Positions 9,090-17,792 are shown, numbered from the stretch's first letter. The stretch is 35,717 nucleotides of DNA from RGIG1668 sp045124495 (GCA_045124495.1 JBGVLX010000111.1:1-35717); one strand, 5' to 3'. Notes: generated by a model from the letters alone, not told the origin. Program-made: numbers and translations.

Positions 9090-9118
9090 ACTATATGATA
9101 TCAGACGTTAAAATATAA
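9090..9118 (-). promoter_or_regulatory. Candidate sigma-E promoter of yqfC operon
   Basis: On the minus strand TTATATT (9112-9118) lies 14 bp from CATATAGT (9090-9097). Against the sigma-E consensus (-35 KMATATT, -10 CATACANT, spacing 13-15) there is one mismatch in each element. The gene behind it, yqfC, belongs to the sigma-E regulon in Bacillus, which supports the call. Confidence 0.6.
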
Positions 9119-9131
9119 CTTTTATTCAATC

Positions 9132-9163
9132 GAAAAAAATCCCAGACACTTTCGTATCTGGGA
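9132..9163 (-). terminator. Rho-independent terminator of rpsU
   Basis: A 10-bp stem (9140-9149 with 9154-9163, one G-U pair in the RNA) closes a GAAA tetraloop and is followed on the minus strand by seven U residues. It starts 14 bp after the rpsU stop and separates rpsU from the yqfC promoter. Confidence 0.92.
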
Positions 9164-9177
9164 ATTCAGCAGAAACA

Positions 9178-9354
9178 CTATTTGAATTTTCTCTTTCTAG
9201 CTGCTTCTGATTTCTTTTTACGTTTTACGCTTGGTTTTTCATAATGCTCTCTTTTACGGATTTCTTGTTGAATTCCAGCTTTCGCACAATTTCTCTTGAA
9301 TCTGCGAAGAGCACTATCTAATGTTTCGTTTTCTTTAACAATTACATTTGACAT
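9178..9354 (-). CDS. rpsU: 30S ribosomal protein S21
   Basis: A 58-aa protein starting MSNVIVKENETLDSALRRF and ending in a very basic tail (KRKKKSEAARKRKFK). This is the complete S21 pattern, including RNCAKAGIQQEIRKREHYEKPS. S21 joins the 30S subunit near the anti-Shine-Dalgarno region. The start ATG is preceded by GGAGGGAGG with a somewhat long spacer. The gene is a single cistron with its own strong promoter (9442-9469) and terminator (9132-9163). Its position immediately before yqfC matches Bacillus, where rpsU also lies upstream of the yqf genes. Confidence 0.98.
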   Translation of the reverse strand: MSNVIVKENETLDSALRRFKRNCAKAGIQQEIRKREHYEKPSVKRKKKSEAARKRKFK

Positions 9355-9441
9355 AGTTTCACCCTAACCTCCCTCCAGTTGCATATTGTGCCTAGTTAAC
9401 AATACAACTGTTTGGGTATTTTTTTCAAAGCACTGAATAAT

Positions 9442-9469
9442 ATTATAGCAGATTTTTTTATTTCGTCAA
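9442..9469 (-). promoter_or_regulatory. Strong sigma-A promoter of rpsU
   Basis: TTGACG (9464-9469) and TATAAT (9442-9447) are separated by 16 bp, and a TG one base before the -10 gives an extended -10. The 5' leader to the rpsU ATG is about 80 nt. Confidence 0.8.
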
Positions 9470-9525
9470 CTATTTTTTGAGATTTTATGGATATTTTTTA
9501 TTTATTTTTATCACTATTACAATAA

Positions 9526-9553
9526 AATCAAAAACATCAACATATCATATGTT
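9526..9553 (-). terminator. Weak terminator-like hairpin after capA
   Basis: AACATA and TATGTT (9539-9553) form a 6-bp AT-rich stem with a 3-nt loop, followed on the minus strand by a U-rich tract. It is about 19 bp past the capA stop. The low GC makes it doubtful. Confidence 0.3.
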
Positions 9554-9571
9554 AGTATAAATCCTCACTAT

Positions 9572-10879
9572 TTAATATGAATCAACAGGAATGATATATC
9601 TTTCATTTTCGTAAACCGCATCATAATTTCCAATGGAATTAATATGTTCAAACATATTTTCAGCGGCATAAGCAATACGACTAAAATCTTTCGAGGAAAG
9701 AAAAGAATATTCTTCTTTGTGTTCGTATGCTTCATAACAAGATACCACACCAATTACATCCGTTGTCCAGTAAACATAGGTTGGAATCAATTCAATGGAC
9801 TTAACTCTTGTATGATCTCCATCACTTTCAATATTAAGATTAAAAATTAAGCCAATATCTTTATTTCCCTGTTCATCATATTGCTGACAAGAAATGAAAT
9901 TACCCATAGAATAAATCACAACCCCTTTTCTTGTAGTACCATCAGGATTTTGAATTTCACGAATCTCTACGGGTTGAATTACGTGGGGATGAGAACCTAA
10001 AACCACATCTGCTCCGGATTCAAATAGGGCATCCACCACTGATTTCTGATATTTATCCGGTTGTGTCACATATTCATTTCCGAAGTGAATCATAACTATT
10101 ACCAGATCAGAATTTTCTTTCAGTGACTGAACTTTGGCACACATGTTCTGAATTTCTGATTGGGTATAATAATCAATGTTATTAATAGCATAAGAATTTT
10201 CTTCCGGAACACTAAGTCCATTCGTAATATTAGTGTACCCTAAAAATCCCACCTGAATTCCTTCAATATCACAAATAATCTGTTTTTCCTTCTCTTCCAA
10301 ACTTCTGGCGGTACCGGTATGTAATAAACCAACTTTATCCAATTCATCCAAAGTTGCTACGATTCCTTTGTATCCGGTATCAATGGAATGATTATTTGCA
10401 GTTGTCAATAAGTCAAATCCAATGTCTTTTAGATTTTTTGCCCAGATTTCCGGAGAATTAAACATAGGATAGCCACTATATCCTAAAACACTGGCAGAAC
10501 CAACATTACGTCCTGCCAATGTAGTCTCCAGATTACCAACAGTAAAATCCGATTCACTAAGGTACTTTTCAATGTACGTAAACGACTCTGCAAAATCAAA
10601 AGTATCCGTTGATTCATCATAGGCACGCATAATCTGCCATTTATGGCACATAATATCACCAACAGAAGTGATGGTAATATTACGCACCATATATTTTGAC
10701 AGATTTTCTTTTCCTAATGTAGAAAATGAAACAGAAGATACTTTCATTACTTTAATATCCTGATTTTTTCTATTCGTTTCCATGTCTTTTGCATAGATTG
10801 CTAAAAAACCTAAAAAACCTATGGAAAGAATTAAAATCGAGGTAAGAATTAAAAGTTTTCCTTGTTTTTTTGTTTTCAT
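9572..10879 (-). CDS. CapA family metallophosphatase-fold protein
   Basis: A 435-aa protein anchored by one N-terminal hydrophobic segment (residues 9-29), with the rest predicted outside. The catalytic-fold motifs of the CapA/PgsA family are in order: SVGDIMCH, DFTVGNLETTLAG, TTANNHSIDTGYKG, MIHFGNEYVTQP, GSHPHVIQP and VIYSMGNFIS. These supply the Asp, His and Asn metal ligands of a calcineurin-like phosphoesterase. Family members take part in poly-gamma-glutamate capsule assembly in Bacillus, but there are no capB or capC genes here, so the substrate is unknown. The start ATG has AAGGTG six bases upstream and lies 9 bp after the alaS stop, so it is probably the last gene of the alaS transcript. 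Confidence 0.9.
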   Translation of the reverse strand: MKTKKQGKLLILTSILILSIGFLGFLAIYAKDMETNRKNQDIKVMKVSSVSFSTLGKENLSKYMVRNITITSVGDIMCHKWQIMRAYDESTDTFDFAESFTYIEKYLSESDFTVGNLETTLAGRNVGSASVLGYSGYPMFNSPEIWAKNLKDIGFDLLTTANNHSIDTGYKGIVATLDELDKVGLLHTGTARSLEEKEKQIICDIEGIQVGFLGYTNITNGLSVPEENSYAINNIDYYTQSEIQNMCAKVQSLKENSDLVIVMIHFGNEYVTQPDKYQKSVVDALFESGADVVLGSHPHVIQPVEIREIQNPDGTTRKGVVIYSMGNFISCQQYDEQGNKDIGLIFNLNIESDGDHTRVKSIELIPTYVYWTTDVIGVVSCYEAYEHKEEYSFLSSKDFSRIAYAAENMFEHINSIGNYDAVYENERYIIPVDSY

Positions 10880-10888
10880 TTATACACC

Positions 10889-13528
10889 TTAATTTATCTG
10901 TTGTTCCACTACTTTAATTGCTTTTTCTAATGCATCTTTGATTCCAGCCGGATTCTTTCCACCAGCCTGAGCCATATTTGGACGGCCACCACCGCCACCA
11001 CCAACAAGTGAAGCAATTTCCTTGATCAAATTACCGGCATGTGCACCCTGCTTCATCACATCATCTGTTACCATAGCAATTAAATTTACCTTGCCATCCA
11101 TTTCAGATGCCAATACAACCACACCGGAACCAAGTTTTTCTTTTAATTGATCTCCTAAGTTACGAAGTGAATTCATATCAACGTCTTTTAATGAAACCGG
11201 TAATACTTTTACCCCTTTCACTTCTATGACATTACTCATAACGTCTCCCATAGAATCCTTTGCAACTTTATCCTTTAATTTGTTATTTTCTGCTGTCAGC
11301 ATTTTAATTTCATCTAACATACTTTGAATCTTTGCAGTTAAATTCTGAGGTTCTGTTTTTGCAGTTTTCGCTGCCTGGAATAATTCTGCTTCTAAGTTCT
11401 TATAATAATCAAAAGCTCCATCAGAAGTTAAGGCTTCAATTCTTCTAACATTCGCAGCTACACCGGCTTCAGAAATAATTTTAAATGTAGAAATCTCATT
11501 CGTATTTTTAACATGAGTACCTCCACATAATTCCTTACTGAAATCTCCCATGGAAACAACTCTTACACTATCTCCATACTTTTCACCAAACAATGCCATA
11601 GCACCGGTTTTCTTCGCGTCTTCAATACTCATAATATCAGTACGAACAGATATTCCCGAAGAAATCTGCTGATTTACTAATTCTTCTACCTTTGCAATTT
11701 CTTCTTTGGTCATAGCATTAAAATGTGTAAAGTCAAAACGCAATCTATCTTTATTTACACTAGAACCGGATTGTTCCACGTGATTTCCAAGTACCATTTT
11801 CAATGCCTTCTGTAGTAAGTGGGTGGCACTATGATTTCTTCCTGTCAAAGCACGACGTTCTTCGTCAATAGTTAATGTAACGGTTGAACCTACCTTAAAT
11901 TCACCGGAAGTTACTATACCCACATGACCGAATTTACCACCTAAAAGCTTAATGGTATCCTGAACCTTAAAAGTACCTGTAGCAGAGGAAATGATACCAG
12001 TATCAGCTTCCTGTCCACCACTGGTTGCGTAGAATGGAGTTTCTTCTACGAAAATAGTACCTTGTTCACCTTCACATAAAGTATCTACGATAGCATCCTG
12101 TGTGGTTAATACGGTAATTATTGAATCATGTGTATGGTTTTCATAGCCAACAAATACAGTGGTAACAGAAGGGTCAATTTCCTGATAAACATTGGCATCC
12201 GCACCCATATAGTTTGTTTCTTTTCTGGCAGTTCTGGCAGTTACCCTTTGTACTTCCATGGCTTTATTAAATCCTTCTACATCAACCTGAACCCCTGATT
12301 CTTCCATGATTTCAATAGTTAAATCTAATGGGAAGCCATAAGTATCATATAATTTGAAAGCATCGTCACCAGATAGAACATTCTTACCGGCAGCCTTTAA
12401 TTCTTCTTCTAATTTCTTTAAGATATTAAGTCCCTGGTCGATTTTAATATTAAAGTTTTCCTCTTCCGTAGTCACAACTTTAAAAATCGTATCTTTCTTT
12501 TCATCCAATTCAGGATAACCATCTTTTGAAACTTCGATTACAGTTTCACTTAATTTGGATAAAAACAAGCCATCGATACCTAATAATCTTCCATGACGTG
12601 CTGCACGTCTTAACAATCTTCTTAGGACATATCCTCTTCCTTCGTTGCTAGGTAAAATACCATCAGAAATCATAAAGGTTACAGAACGGATATGATCGGT
12701 AATCAAACGGATGGATACATCTTTCTTCGCATCTTCATGATAAGTAACGTTAGCCAGTTCACAAACCTTATCTCTTAAAGCCTTAATGGTATCTACATCA
12801 AAAATTGAATCTACATCCTGAACTACAGTTGCAAGACGCTCTAACCCCATACCTGTATCAATATTCTTTTGAACTAATTCGGTATAATTTCCTTTTCCAT
12901 CACTTTCAAACTGGGTAAATACGTTGTTCCAAACCTCAATGTATCTGTCACATTCACATCCAACAGTACATCCTTCTTTTCCACAACCGTATTTTTCACC
13001 ACGGTCATAATAAATTTCGGAACAAGGACCGCAAGGACCTGCACCATGTTCCCAGAAATTATCTTCTTTTCCGAATCGGAAGATTCGGTTTGCAGGAATT
13101 CCAATTTTTTGATTCCAGATTTCAAAAGCCTCTTCATCATCTAAATATATAGAAGGAAATAACCGTTCTTTATCCAAACCTACCACTTCTGTTAAAAACT
13201 CCCAAGACCAGGCAATGGCTTCATTCTTAAAATAGTCACCAAAAGAAAAGTTTCCTAACATTTCAAAAAATGTTCCATGTCTTGCAGTTTTACCAACATT
13301 TTCAATATCACCGGTACGAATACATTTCTGACAGGTTGTTACCCTTTTTCTTGGCGGAACTTCCTGACCGGTAAAATACGGCTTTAATGGTGCCATACCA
13401 GAATTAATTAATAATAAACTTTTATCGTTATTTGGAACCAAAGAAAAACTTCCCAGCTTTAAATGACCTTTACTTTCAAAAAAGTCTAAATACATTTTTC
13501 TTAATTCGTTTAAACCATACTTTTTCAC
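10889..13528 (-). CDS. alaS: Alanyl-tRNA synthetase
   Basis: An 879-aa enzyme that charges tRNA-Ala. The class II core at the N-terminus shows NSGMAPLKPYFTGQ, TCQKCIRTGDIENVG and TFFEMLGNFSFGDYFK. The editing domain carries NHSATHLLQKAL and CGGTHV (zinc-binding His and Cys). The C-terminal DHHA1-type domain ends in a Gly-rich stretch, VGGGGGGRPNMAQAGG. A Cys-rich insertion around residue 180 (GCGKEGCTVGCECD) is common in Firmicute AlaRS. Length is normal. The start is GTG at 13526-13528 with AGGAGG nine bases upstream. There is no T-box in the short upstream region. It follows a 41-aa micro-ORF by 19 bp. Confidence 0.98.
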   Translation of the reverse strand: MKKYGLNELRKMYLDFFESKGHLKLGSFSLVPNNDKSLLLINSGMAPLKPYFTGQEVPPRKRVTTCQKCIRTGDIENVGKTARHGTFFEMLGNFSFGDYFKNEAIAWSWEFLTEVVGLDKERLFPSIYLDDEEAFEIWNQKIGIPANRIFRFGKEDNFWEHGAGPCGPCSEIYYDRGEKYGCGKEGCTVGCECDRYIEVWNNVFTQFESDGKGNYTELVQKNIDTGMGLERLATVVQDVDSIFDVDTIKALRDKVCELANVTYHEDAKKDVSIRLITDHIRSVTFMISDGILPSNEGRGYVLRRLLRRAARHGRLLGIDGLFLSKLSETVIEVSKDGYPELDEKKDTIFKVVTTEEENFNIKIDQGLNILKKLEEELKAAGKNVLSGDDAFKLYDTYGFPLDLTIEIMEESGVQVDVEGFNKAMEVQRVTARTARKETNYMGADANVYQEIDPSVTTVFVGYENHTHDSIITVLTTQDAIVDTLCEGEQGTIFVEETPFYATSGGQEADTGIISSATGTFKVQDTIKLLGGKFGHVGIVTSGEFKVGSTVTLTIDEERRALTGRNHSATHLLQKALKMVLGNHVEQSGSSVNKDRLRFDFTHFNAMTKEEIAKVEELVNQQISSGISVRTDIMSIEDAKKTGAMALFGEKYGDSVRVVSMGDFSKELCGGTHVKNTNEISTFKIISEAGVAANVRRIEALTSDGAFDYYKNLEAELFQAAKTAKTEPQNLTAKIQSMLDEIKMLTAENNKLKDKVAKDSMGDVMSNVIEVKGVKVLPVSLKDVDMNSLRNLGDQLKEKLGSGVVVLASEMDGKVNLIAMVTDDVMKQGAHAGNLIKEIASLVGGGGGGRPNMAQAGGKNPAGIKDALEKAIKVVEQQIN

Positions 13529-13547
13529 TTGTTATGTCCTCCTAAGG

Positions 13548-13673
13548 TTATTCAGCCTTATTACTTTTCTTCTTTTTCATTTGAATACCAACCATAACTC
13601 CAGCCACTGCAACCGCAAGTAATACTACATATTTGAATAAATATACAACAAATTCATTTACCAGAGCTTCCAT
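13548..13673 (-). CDS. 41-aa single-span membrane micro-protein upstream of alaS
   Basis: A short open frame of 42 codons. The ATG at 13671-13673 has GGAGG six bases upstream, an excellent ribosome binding site. The peptide starts MEALVNEFVVYL, has one hydrophobic helix (about residues 8-30, Val/Leu/Ala-rich with GVMVGIQ), and ends in a strongly basic tail (KKKKSNKAE), so an N-out, C-in topology is expected. The alaS ribosome binding site follows its stop by about 7 bp, which suggests co-transcription. I do not recognise the family. The ribosome binding site, membrane-helix composition and position make it a real gene more likely than not. Confidence 0.72.
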   Translation of the reverse strand: MEALVNEFVVYLFKYVVLLAVAVAGVMVGIQMKKKKSNKAE

Positions 13674-13773
13674 AATATCCTCCATTCCGAGACGTTTTGT
13701 TATAGAAATAAAAAGTCACTTCTTATGTTTTAAACCGATATAGAAGTTTTATTCATTTTCTATATACGCTCAT

Positions 13774-15036
13774 CTATCTTCTATCTGCAAGTTCATCCGT
13801 TACATCTTTCCATGTAACAGACTTTTCAGCCATAAGTACCATCATGTGATACAATAAATCCGAAATTTCATATTTTAATTCTTCTGCATCCGGATTTTTC
13901 GCAGCAATCACGATTTCGGTTGCTTCCTCTCCGACTTTCTTTAGTATTTTATCAATCCCCTTATCAAACAGGTAATTTGTATAAGAACCTTCTTTTGGAT
14001 TTTTCTTACGATCAAGAATTACTTTCATAACATCCTCAAATACAGTCAAAGGATTGGTATCATCGTATTCTTTCTTTACCAATTCAGTAAAGAAACAACT
14101 TCTAGAACCAGTATGACACGCAGCTCCTATTTGAGAAACCTTCGCTAAAATAGTATCATTATCACAATCTAACTTTAATTCTTTTACGAACTGATAACAT
14201 CCTGAAGTTTCGCCTTTTACCCATAAAGCCTGTCTACTCCGGCTGTAATAAGTCATTTTTCCTGTTTTAATAGTATTTTCAAAGGCTTCACGGTTCATAT
14301 AAGCCATCATCAACACTTCGCTGGTTTTATAATCCTGAACAACACAAGGAATCAACCCTTTTTCATCCACCTTAAACAAATCAAAACTTATCTTACTTTG
14401 GAATGTATTCACTTCAATGTGTTCTTTGGCCATTTCCTGTTTCATTTCCATAATATCCATTTTTTCAAGATTATATAATGAAACTGTTTGGGCCCCTGTA
14501 GCATTGATTAGTTCAGCTACTTCCGTTCCTTTCGTACTATTTGAAGAAATAATTACAGGTATGGTAACTGCATCCCGGATCTCTTTTACTTTTTCAACAT
14601 AATCCGGAACCTGTCCATTATGAAGTAATAACAACTCCCCAGCACCAAGTTTTTGTAATTCTTGAGCATAAGAAACAGCATCTAAGACCTCACTTAAATC
14701 AATGGTAACAATCAGACGCTCTGAACCAAAACGTTCTGCTACTTCCGTTACCAGACCTTTATTATTTAATGCCGCTGATTTCATACAGACTTTTGCCGCA
14801 CCAGCATAAAGTATTTTCTTTACATCTTCTAATTTTTTGATTCCACCACAAACAATAAGAGGAATGTCAATCTGTCGTGTAATTTCCTTTATCGCTTCAA
14901 TGTTAGCTTCTCTGCCTTCTTTGGTACATTTACTGTCAAAATAGGCAATTTCATCTGCTCCCACATCATTATAAAATCTCGCCATTTCAAGGGCATTATT
15001 CAAGTCTAAACATGGAATTACTTTTGTATAGTTCAT
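13774..15036 (-). CDS. hisIE: HisIE bifunctional enzyme with N-terminal degenerate HisF-like domain
   Basis: A 420-aa fusion. Residues 1-200 form a HisF/HisA-like barrel: VIPCLDL keeps the Asp at position 11 and TIDLS keeps the second catalytic-position Asp, but the loop after the first strand (the DGRVVKG region) is missing, the SIDRDG motif is replaced by LHNGQV, and the late phosphate-binding Gly motif reads SSNSTK. Residues 210-320 are HisI (phosphoribosyl-AMP cyclohydrolase) with LDCDNDTILAKV and ACHTGSRSCFF as metal and zinc ligands. The remainder is HisE (phosphoribosyl-ATP pyrophosphatase) with KVGEEATEIVIAAK and EISDLLYHMMVL. The start is ATG 15034-15036 with AAAGGAAG seven bases upstream. 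Last gene of the his operon. Confidence 0.93.
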   Translation of the reverse strand: MNYTKVIPCLDLNNALEMARFYNDVGADEIAYFDSKCTKEGREANIEAIKEITRQIDIPLIVCGGIKKLEDVKKILYAGAAKVCMKSAALNNKGLVTEVAERFGSERLIVTIDLSEVLDAVSYAQELQKLGAGELLLLHNGQVPDYVEKVKEIRDAVTIPVIISSNSTKGTEVAELINATGAQTVSLYNLEKMDIMEMKQEMAKEHIEVNTFQSKISFDLFKVDEKGLIPCVVQDYKTSEVLMMAYMNREAFENTIKTGKMTYYSRSRQALWVKGETSGCYQFVKELKLDCDNDTILAKVSQIGAACHTGSRSCFFTELVKKEYDDTNPLTVFEDVMKVILDRKKNPKEGSYTNYLFDKGIDKILKKVGEEATEIVIAAKNPDAEELKYEISDLLYHMMVLMAEKSVTWKDVTDELADRR

Positions 15037-15105
15037 ATCATAAACTTCCTTTCGTAAACTGCTACCTTTTATTTTACTATGATTCTTTGAAAATATCAAT
15101 TAAAT

Positions 15106-15693
15106 TTATAAAGCTCCCTTGGTAGATAATACATCTTTTATCCTAGAATCGAAAGAAACTGCCTCATCTAACGCTTTGGCAAAGGCTTTAAAACATGCTT
15201 CAATAATATGATGGTTATTACTTCCTGCTAACTGTCTGATATGAAGATTCATTCCTGCAGAATAAGAAATTGCATAGAAAAATTCTTTTACCATTTCTGT
15301 ATCAAAATATCCTACTTTATCCACTGTAAATTCCACATCGAAGCAAAAATATGGCCGAGAAGATAAATCTAAGGCGCATAAAATCAAAGTTTCGTCCATA
15401 GGCAGGGTAAAAGAACCGTATCGCTTGATTCCATTTTTTTCTCCCAAAGCTTTCTTGATTGCCTGTCCTAATACAATTCCTACGTCTTCAATGGTATGAT
15501 GACTGTCTACATACAAATCTCCCTCCGCCACCAGACGAAGATCAAAGAATCCATGTCTTGCAAAACTCGTAAGCATATGGTCAAAAAAACCAATTCCGGT
15601 TGCTATTTCCGCGATACCGCTTCCATCAAGATTAAGTTCACATTTAATATCCGTTTCTTTTGTTTTTCTTTCTACTACTGTAATTCGTTGCAT
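15106..15693 (-). CDS. hisB: Imidazoleglycerol-phosphate dehydratase
   Basis: A 195-aa monofunctional enzyme for step six of histidine synthesis. The metal-binding repeats are present: GIGFFDHMLTSFARHG, DSHHTIEDVGIVLG and SNNHHIIEACFKAFAKAL, which give the His and Glu ligands for two Mn ions. There is no fused HAD phosphatase domain, so histidinol-phosphate phosphatase must be separate. I place the start at ATG 15691-15693, which has AAAGGGGGGAG upstream; the TTG at 15714 would overlap hisD and lacks a site. It follows hisD by 13 bp and is followed after 69 bp by hisIE. Confidence 0.97.
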   Translation of the reverse strand: MQRITVVERKTKETDIKCELNLDGSGIAEIATGIGFFDHMLTSFARHGFFDLRLVAEGDLYVDSHHTIEDVGIVLGQAIKKALGEKNGIKRYGSFTLPMDETLILCALDLSSRPYFCFDVEFTVDKVGYFDTEMVKEFFYAISYSAGMNLHIRQLAGSNNHHIIEACFKAFAKALDEAVSFDSRIKDVLSTKGAL

Positions 15694-15706
15694 GCATCTC
15701 CCCCCT

Positions 15707-16996
15707 TTATTCAAAACGAACCCGGATGGAATTTGCGTGAGCAGTCAATTGTTCTGCGGTAGCAAATTGTTCAATGTCTTTGTGTAATGGTTCTAAAGCT
15801 TCTTTAGAAAAATATATGATGCTGGATTTTTTGATAAAATCATCCACACTTAATGGTGAAAAGAATTTCGCAGTTCCATTCGTAGGAAGTACATGATTTG
15901 GTCCTGCAAAATAATCTCCCAATGGTTCAGAACTATATTCTCCAATAAAGATAGCTCCGGCATTTTTAATTTTAGTCATGACCATAAATGGATCCTTTGT
16001 AACGATTTCTAAATGTTCAGAAGCAATTTCGTTGGTTACCTGAATTGCCTGCTCCATATCTTTTGCAACCAACAAATATCCATAATTTTCTAAAGATTTT
16101 TCCATAATTTCTTTTCTAGAAAGCACTTCTACAAATTTTTTGACTTCTTCTTCCACTTTTTTTGCCAATTCCATGCTGGTAGTAACCAAAATTGCACTTG
16201 CTAATTCATCATGTTCTGCCTGAGATAATAAATCAGCTGCCACAAACCTTGGATTTGCAGTTTCATCTGCTAATACCAGAATTTCACTTGGTCCTGCAAT
16301 GGAATCAATACTTACATGTCCATAAACAGCTTTTTTGGCCAATGCAACATATATATTACCAGGTCCTACAATTTTATCTACTTTTGGAATGGTTTTGGTT
16401 CCATATGCCATGGCTCCAATTGCCTGAGCTCCACCTACTTTATAGATTTTATCTGCACCAGCTTCTTTTGCTGCGACTAAAGTTCCCGGATTTACTACTC
16501 CTTCTTTATTTGGAGGTGTTGTCATAATGATTTCTTCCACTCCGGCTACTTTAGCGGGAATGATGTTCATAAGAACCGAAGAAGGATAGGCTGCTTTTCC
16601 GCCTGGAACATAAACACCCACTCTTGATAAAGCAGTTACTTTCTGACCTAACATACTTCCATCCGGCTTAGAATCAAACCAACTGTATTGACGTTGTTTT
16701 TCATGATATTCTCTTATATTCTTAATAGCTTTTTTAATCACCTCTACCAAGGAGGAATCTACACTGTCATATGCTGCCTGAATTTCTTCTTCTGTAACAA
16801 GGATATTTCCTTCATTAATATCAGCTTTATCAAAATTTTTTGTATATTCGAATAAGGCAGCATCGCCTTTTTCCTTTACATTCTCCAGAATCTCTTTTAC
16901 TTTTCCTTCGTATTCACCATAGTTATTTGGGCTTCTTTTTAAAAGATCGTTTAAAATATTAGAAATTTCATTTTCATTTAATTCTATGATTCTCAT
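15707..16996 (-). CDS. hisD: Histidinol dehydrogenase
   Basis: A 429-aa zinc enzyme that oxidises histidinol to histidine in two NAD-dependent steps. Motifs in order: VPGGKAAYPSSVLMN, GGAQAIGAMAYGT, KIVGPGNIYVALAKK, IAGPSEILVLAD, LLSQAEHDE (zinc-ligand region) and GPNHVLPTNGTAKFFSPLSVDDF. Length is normal. The start is ATG 16994-16996, with AAAGGTG about six bases upstream; the GTG at 17003-17005 lies inside that site. It follows hisG by 92 bp and precedes hisB by 13 bp. Confidence 0.97.
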   Translation of the reverse strand: MRIIELNENEISNILNDLLKRSPNNYGEYEGKVKEILENVKEKGDAALFEYTKNFDKADINEGNILVTEEEIQAAYDSVDSSLVEVIKKAIKNIREYHEKQRQYSWFDSKPDGSMLGQKVTALSRVGVYVPGGKAAYPSSVLMNIIPAKVAGVEEIIMTTPPNKEGVVNPGTLVAAKEAGADKIYKVGGAQAIGAMAYGTKTIPKVDKIVGPGNIYVALAKKAVYGHVSIDSIAGPSEILVLADETANPRFVAADLLSQAEHDELASAILVTTSMELAKKVEEEVKKFVEVLSRKEIMEKSLENYGYLLVAKDMEQAIQVTNEIASEHLEIVTKDPFMVMTKIKNAGAIFIGEYSSEPLGDYFAGPNHVLPTNGTAKFFSPLSVDDFIKKSSIIYFSKEALEPLHKDIEQFATAEQLTAHANSIRVRFE

Positions 16997-17076
16997 TTTT
17001 ATCACCTTTAACTTTCTATCGTGCTATGTTATGTGCTTTTATTTGTGTTGCAGCCTAGGTAGAACCTACTTTTTTC

Positions 17077-17104
17077 AAGTCAATTCATTTAAGTCAATTC
17101 ATTT
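17077..17104. repeat. Perfect 14-bp tandem duplication at the hisG stop
   Basis: AAGTCAATTCATTT occurs twice head to tail (17077-17090 and 17091-17104). On the minus strand the hisG stop codon TAA spans the junction. Removing one copy would still give the same C-terminus, now ended by TGA, so the duplication looks neutral. Confidence 0.9.
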
Positions 17105-17745
17105 TCTTCCTGCAATACTTTTTTTAAATCCTTTATTAACTTGCTAATTCTATCATGTTCCATCTTCAAACTTACTTGATTTACTACAATACGAGCCGAT
17201 AAATCACAAATTTCCTCTAATACCTGTAATCCATTTTCCCGTAAAGTTGCTCCGGTTTCTACAATATCAACAATAACCTCAGATAAACCAACAATTGGCG
17301 CCAATTCCACCGAACCATTTAGTTTAATCATTTCCACAGTTTGATGTCGTACATTATAAAAATAATCCTTTGCAATATTAGGATATTTACTTGCAACACG
17401 AATCAGTTCATTCTTTTTTAATAATTCCTTCGCGGATTCCGGTCCACACACACACATTTTGCATTTTCCATATCCTAAATCCATTACTTCAAATAAATTT
17501 CTTCCTTCTTCTAGTATCGTATCCCTTCCTACTACACCAATGTCTGCAGCACCATATTCTACATAAGTGGGAACATCTGTAGCTTTTGCAAGAAAAAATT
17601 TCACCTTCAGTTCTTCATTAACAAAAATTAATTTTCTCGTCTCCGGATCCTTCATTTCTTCACAGGTGATTCCTATCTTTTCCAATAATTTCAAGGTTTT
17701 CTTTGCTAAACGTCCCTTTGCCAATGCAAATGTTAAATATCTCAT
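17089..17745 (-). CDS. hisG: ATP phosphoribosyltransferase, short form
   Basis: A 218-aa catalytic subunit for the first step of histidine synthesis. It starts MRYLTFALAKGRLAKKTL, then shows ATDVPTYVEYGAADIGVVGRD and the PRPP-binding region IVDIVETGATLRENGL. It lacks the C-terminal regulatory ACT-like domain of long HisG, so it belongs to the short form that needs HisZ, encoded directly upstream. The start is the ATG at 17743-17745; the longer frame begins with TTG at 17781. The ribosome binding site is weak (AAAGG, spacer long), which may reflect translation from the hisZ transcript. A tandem repeat spans its stop. Confidence 0.95.
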   Translation of the reverse strand: MRYLTFALAKGRLAKKTLKLLEKIGITCEEMKDPETRKLIFVNEELKVKFFLAKATDVPTYVEYGAADIGVVGRDTILEEGRNLFEVMDLGYGKCKMCVCGPESAKELLKKNELIRVASKYPNIAKDYFYNVRHQTVEMIKLNGSVELAPIVGLSEVIVDIVETGATLRENGLQVLEEICDLSARIVVNQVSLKMEHDRISKLIKDLKKVLQEENELT

Positions 17746-17792
17746 AATTTGACCAAGCCTTTCTGTCGTATTCTGTCCCAAAAATCAATGTT

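Noticed and set aside
13674..13773. T-box or other riboswitch before alaS
   Set aside because: The gap is only 100 bp, has no T-box sequence and no leader-size room. It holds an ATATAGAA/TTCTATAT hairpin (13738-13765) without a U-tract and no clear promoter.
16192..16527. 111-codon plus-strand frame inside hisD
   Set aside because: Antisense shadow of a well-conserved gene; composition is extreme in Leu, His and Gln, as expected from reversed codons, and there is no ribosome binding site.
17045..17075. Hairpin AGGT-AGA-ACCT followed by T6 on the plus strand between hisD and hisG
   Set aside because: The T-run is on the plus side only, where no gene ends; on the transcribed strand the stem is not followed by U, so it is not a his operon terminator.
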